Of a stretch of DNA of 64,000 bases, positions 63,962 through 64,000 are shown piece after piece. The notes beneath the pieces are model-generated. The model ran no database searches. It was not told the DNA's origin and saw only the letters and a list, made by a program, of their open reading frames with translations. A program made the translations under genes and the position numbers. The DNA comes from Flavobacteriales bacterium (GTDB taxonomy: Bacteria; Bacteroidota; Bacteroidia; Flavobacteriales; Flavobacteriaceae): the NCBI GenBank assembly GCA_011526365.1, contig WTIO01000016.1, positions 1 through 64,000 on the forward strand, given 5' to 3'. Position 1 is the first letter of the stretch; every line of letters begins with the position of its first letter.

Positions 63962-64000
63962 GGGTGTGCAATCTAATGTTTGAATGTGTCGCTTAGGCGT

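Noticed and set aside
1-64000. CRISPR array, prophage, insertion sequence or integrative element
   Set aside because: No regularly spaced repeats, transposase, integrase or terminal inverted repeats were seen; genes are core-type throughout.
63962-64000. End of an upstream gene before hemW
   Set aside because: One minus-strand frame ends with a stop (TAG) within these bases, but too few codons are visible to identify it.

Overview
The window looks like a core-genome segment of a bacterium of the family Flavobacteriaceae (phylum Bacteroidota). The evidence is the TAnnTTTG-type promoter boxes, the lack of clear Shine-Dalgarno sites, the ftsH-LUD-cdsA-psd gene order, a gliding ABC ATPase (GldA type), a type IX secretion Plug-domain protein, a methionine synthase split into two genes, a SAM-II riboswitch, an Na+-NQR operon and a K+-type membrane pyrophosphatase. 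No phage, insertion sequence, CRISPR array or rRNA is visible. The species is not identified.

Layout. 1-3.7 kb: 3' part of ftsH, a LUD protein, and cdsA and psd (phospholipid synthesis). 3.7-15.3 kb: valS, murB, dtd, rsgA, gpmI, map, a methyltransferase and gldA, with small lipoprotein or periplasmic genes. 15.2-24.2 kb: a minus-strand methionine/SAM operon (metK, a metY remnant, metX, osmC, metZ, split metH, metF) behind one promoter and a SAM-II riboswitch. 24.2-34 kb: deoxynucleoside kinase, membrane pyrophosphatase, pdhB, bifunctional nuclease, thyA, folA, fabD and an amidohydrolase. 34-40.7 kb: a DegT sugar aminotransferase, two convergent Stealth-type phosphotransferases, a secreted alkaline phosphatase, a CotH-like secreted protein and a bestrophin-like membrane protein. 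40.7-44.8 kb: a Phe/Tyr operon (pheA, aminotransferase, tyrA, DAHP synthase-chorismate mutase) preceded by a leader peptide and attenuator. 44.8-50.8 kb: aminotransferase, rsmG, pruA, apaG, T9SS Plug. 50.9-58.2 kb: nqrABCDEF, a small conserved partner and apbE, the enzyme that flavinylates NqrB and NqrC. 58.2-64 kb: D-aminoacylase-like lipoprotein, two M20 peptidases, tRNA-Leu and hemW.

The most notable signals are regulatory. (1) A 17-residue leader peptide with seven Phe/Tyr codons, a perfect terminator palindrome and a 7-bp antiterminator precede the Phe/Tyr operon. (2) A SAM-II aptamer before metK has a downstream segment able to pair either with the aptamer's 3' strand or with the start-codon region, suggesting a translational switch for the methionine operon. 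(3) metY in that operon is reduced to its N-terminus fused out of frame to its last 20 or so codons, leaving metZ as the only intact sulfhydrylase here. (4) A rod-like nested inverted repeat before the first Stealth gene looks like a small structured RNA. All functions are inferred from sequence reading alone; no database search was run.
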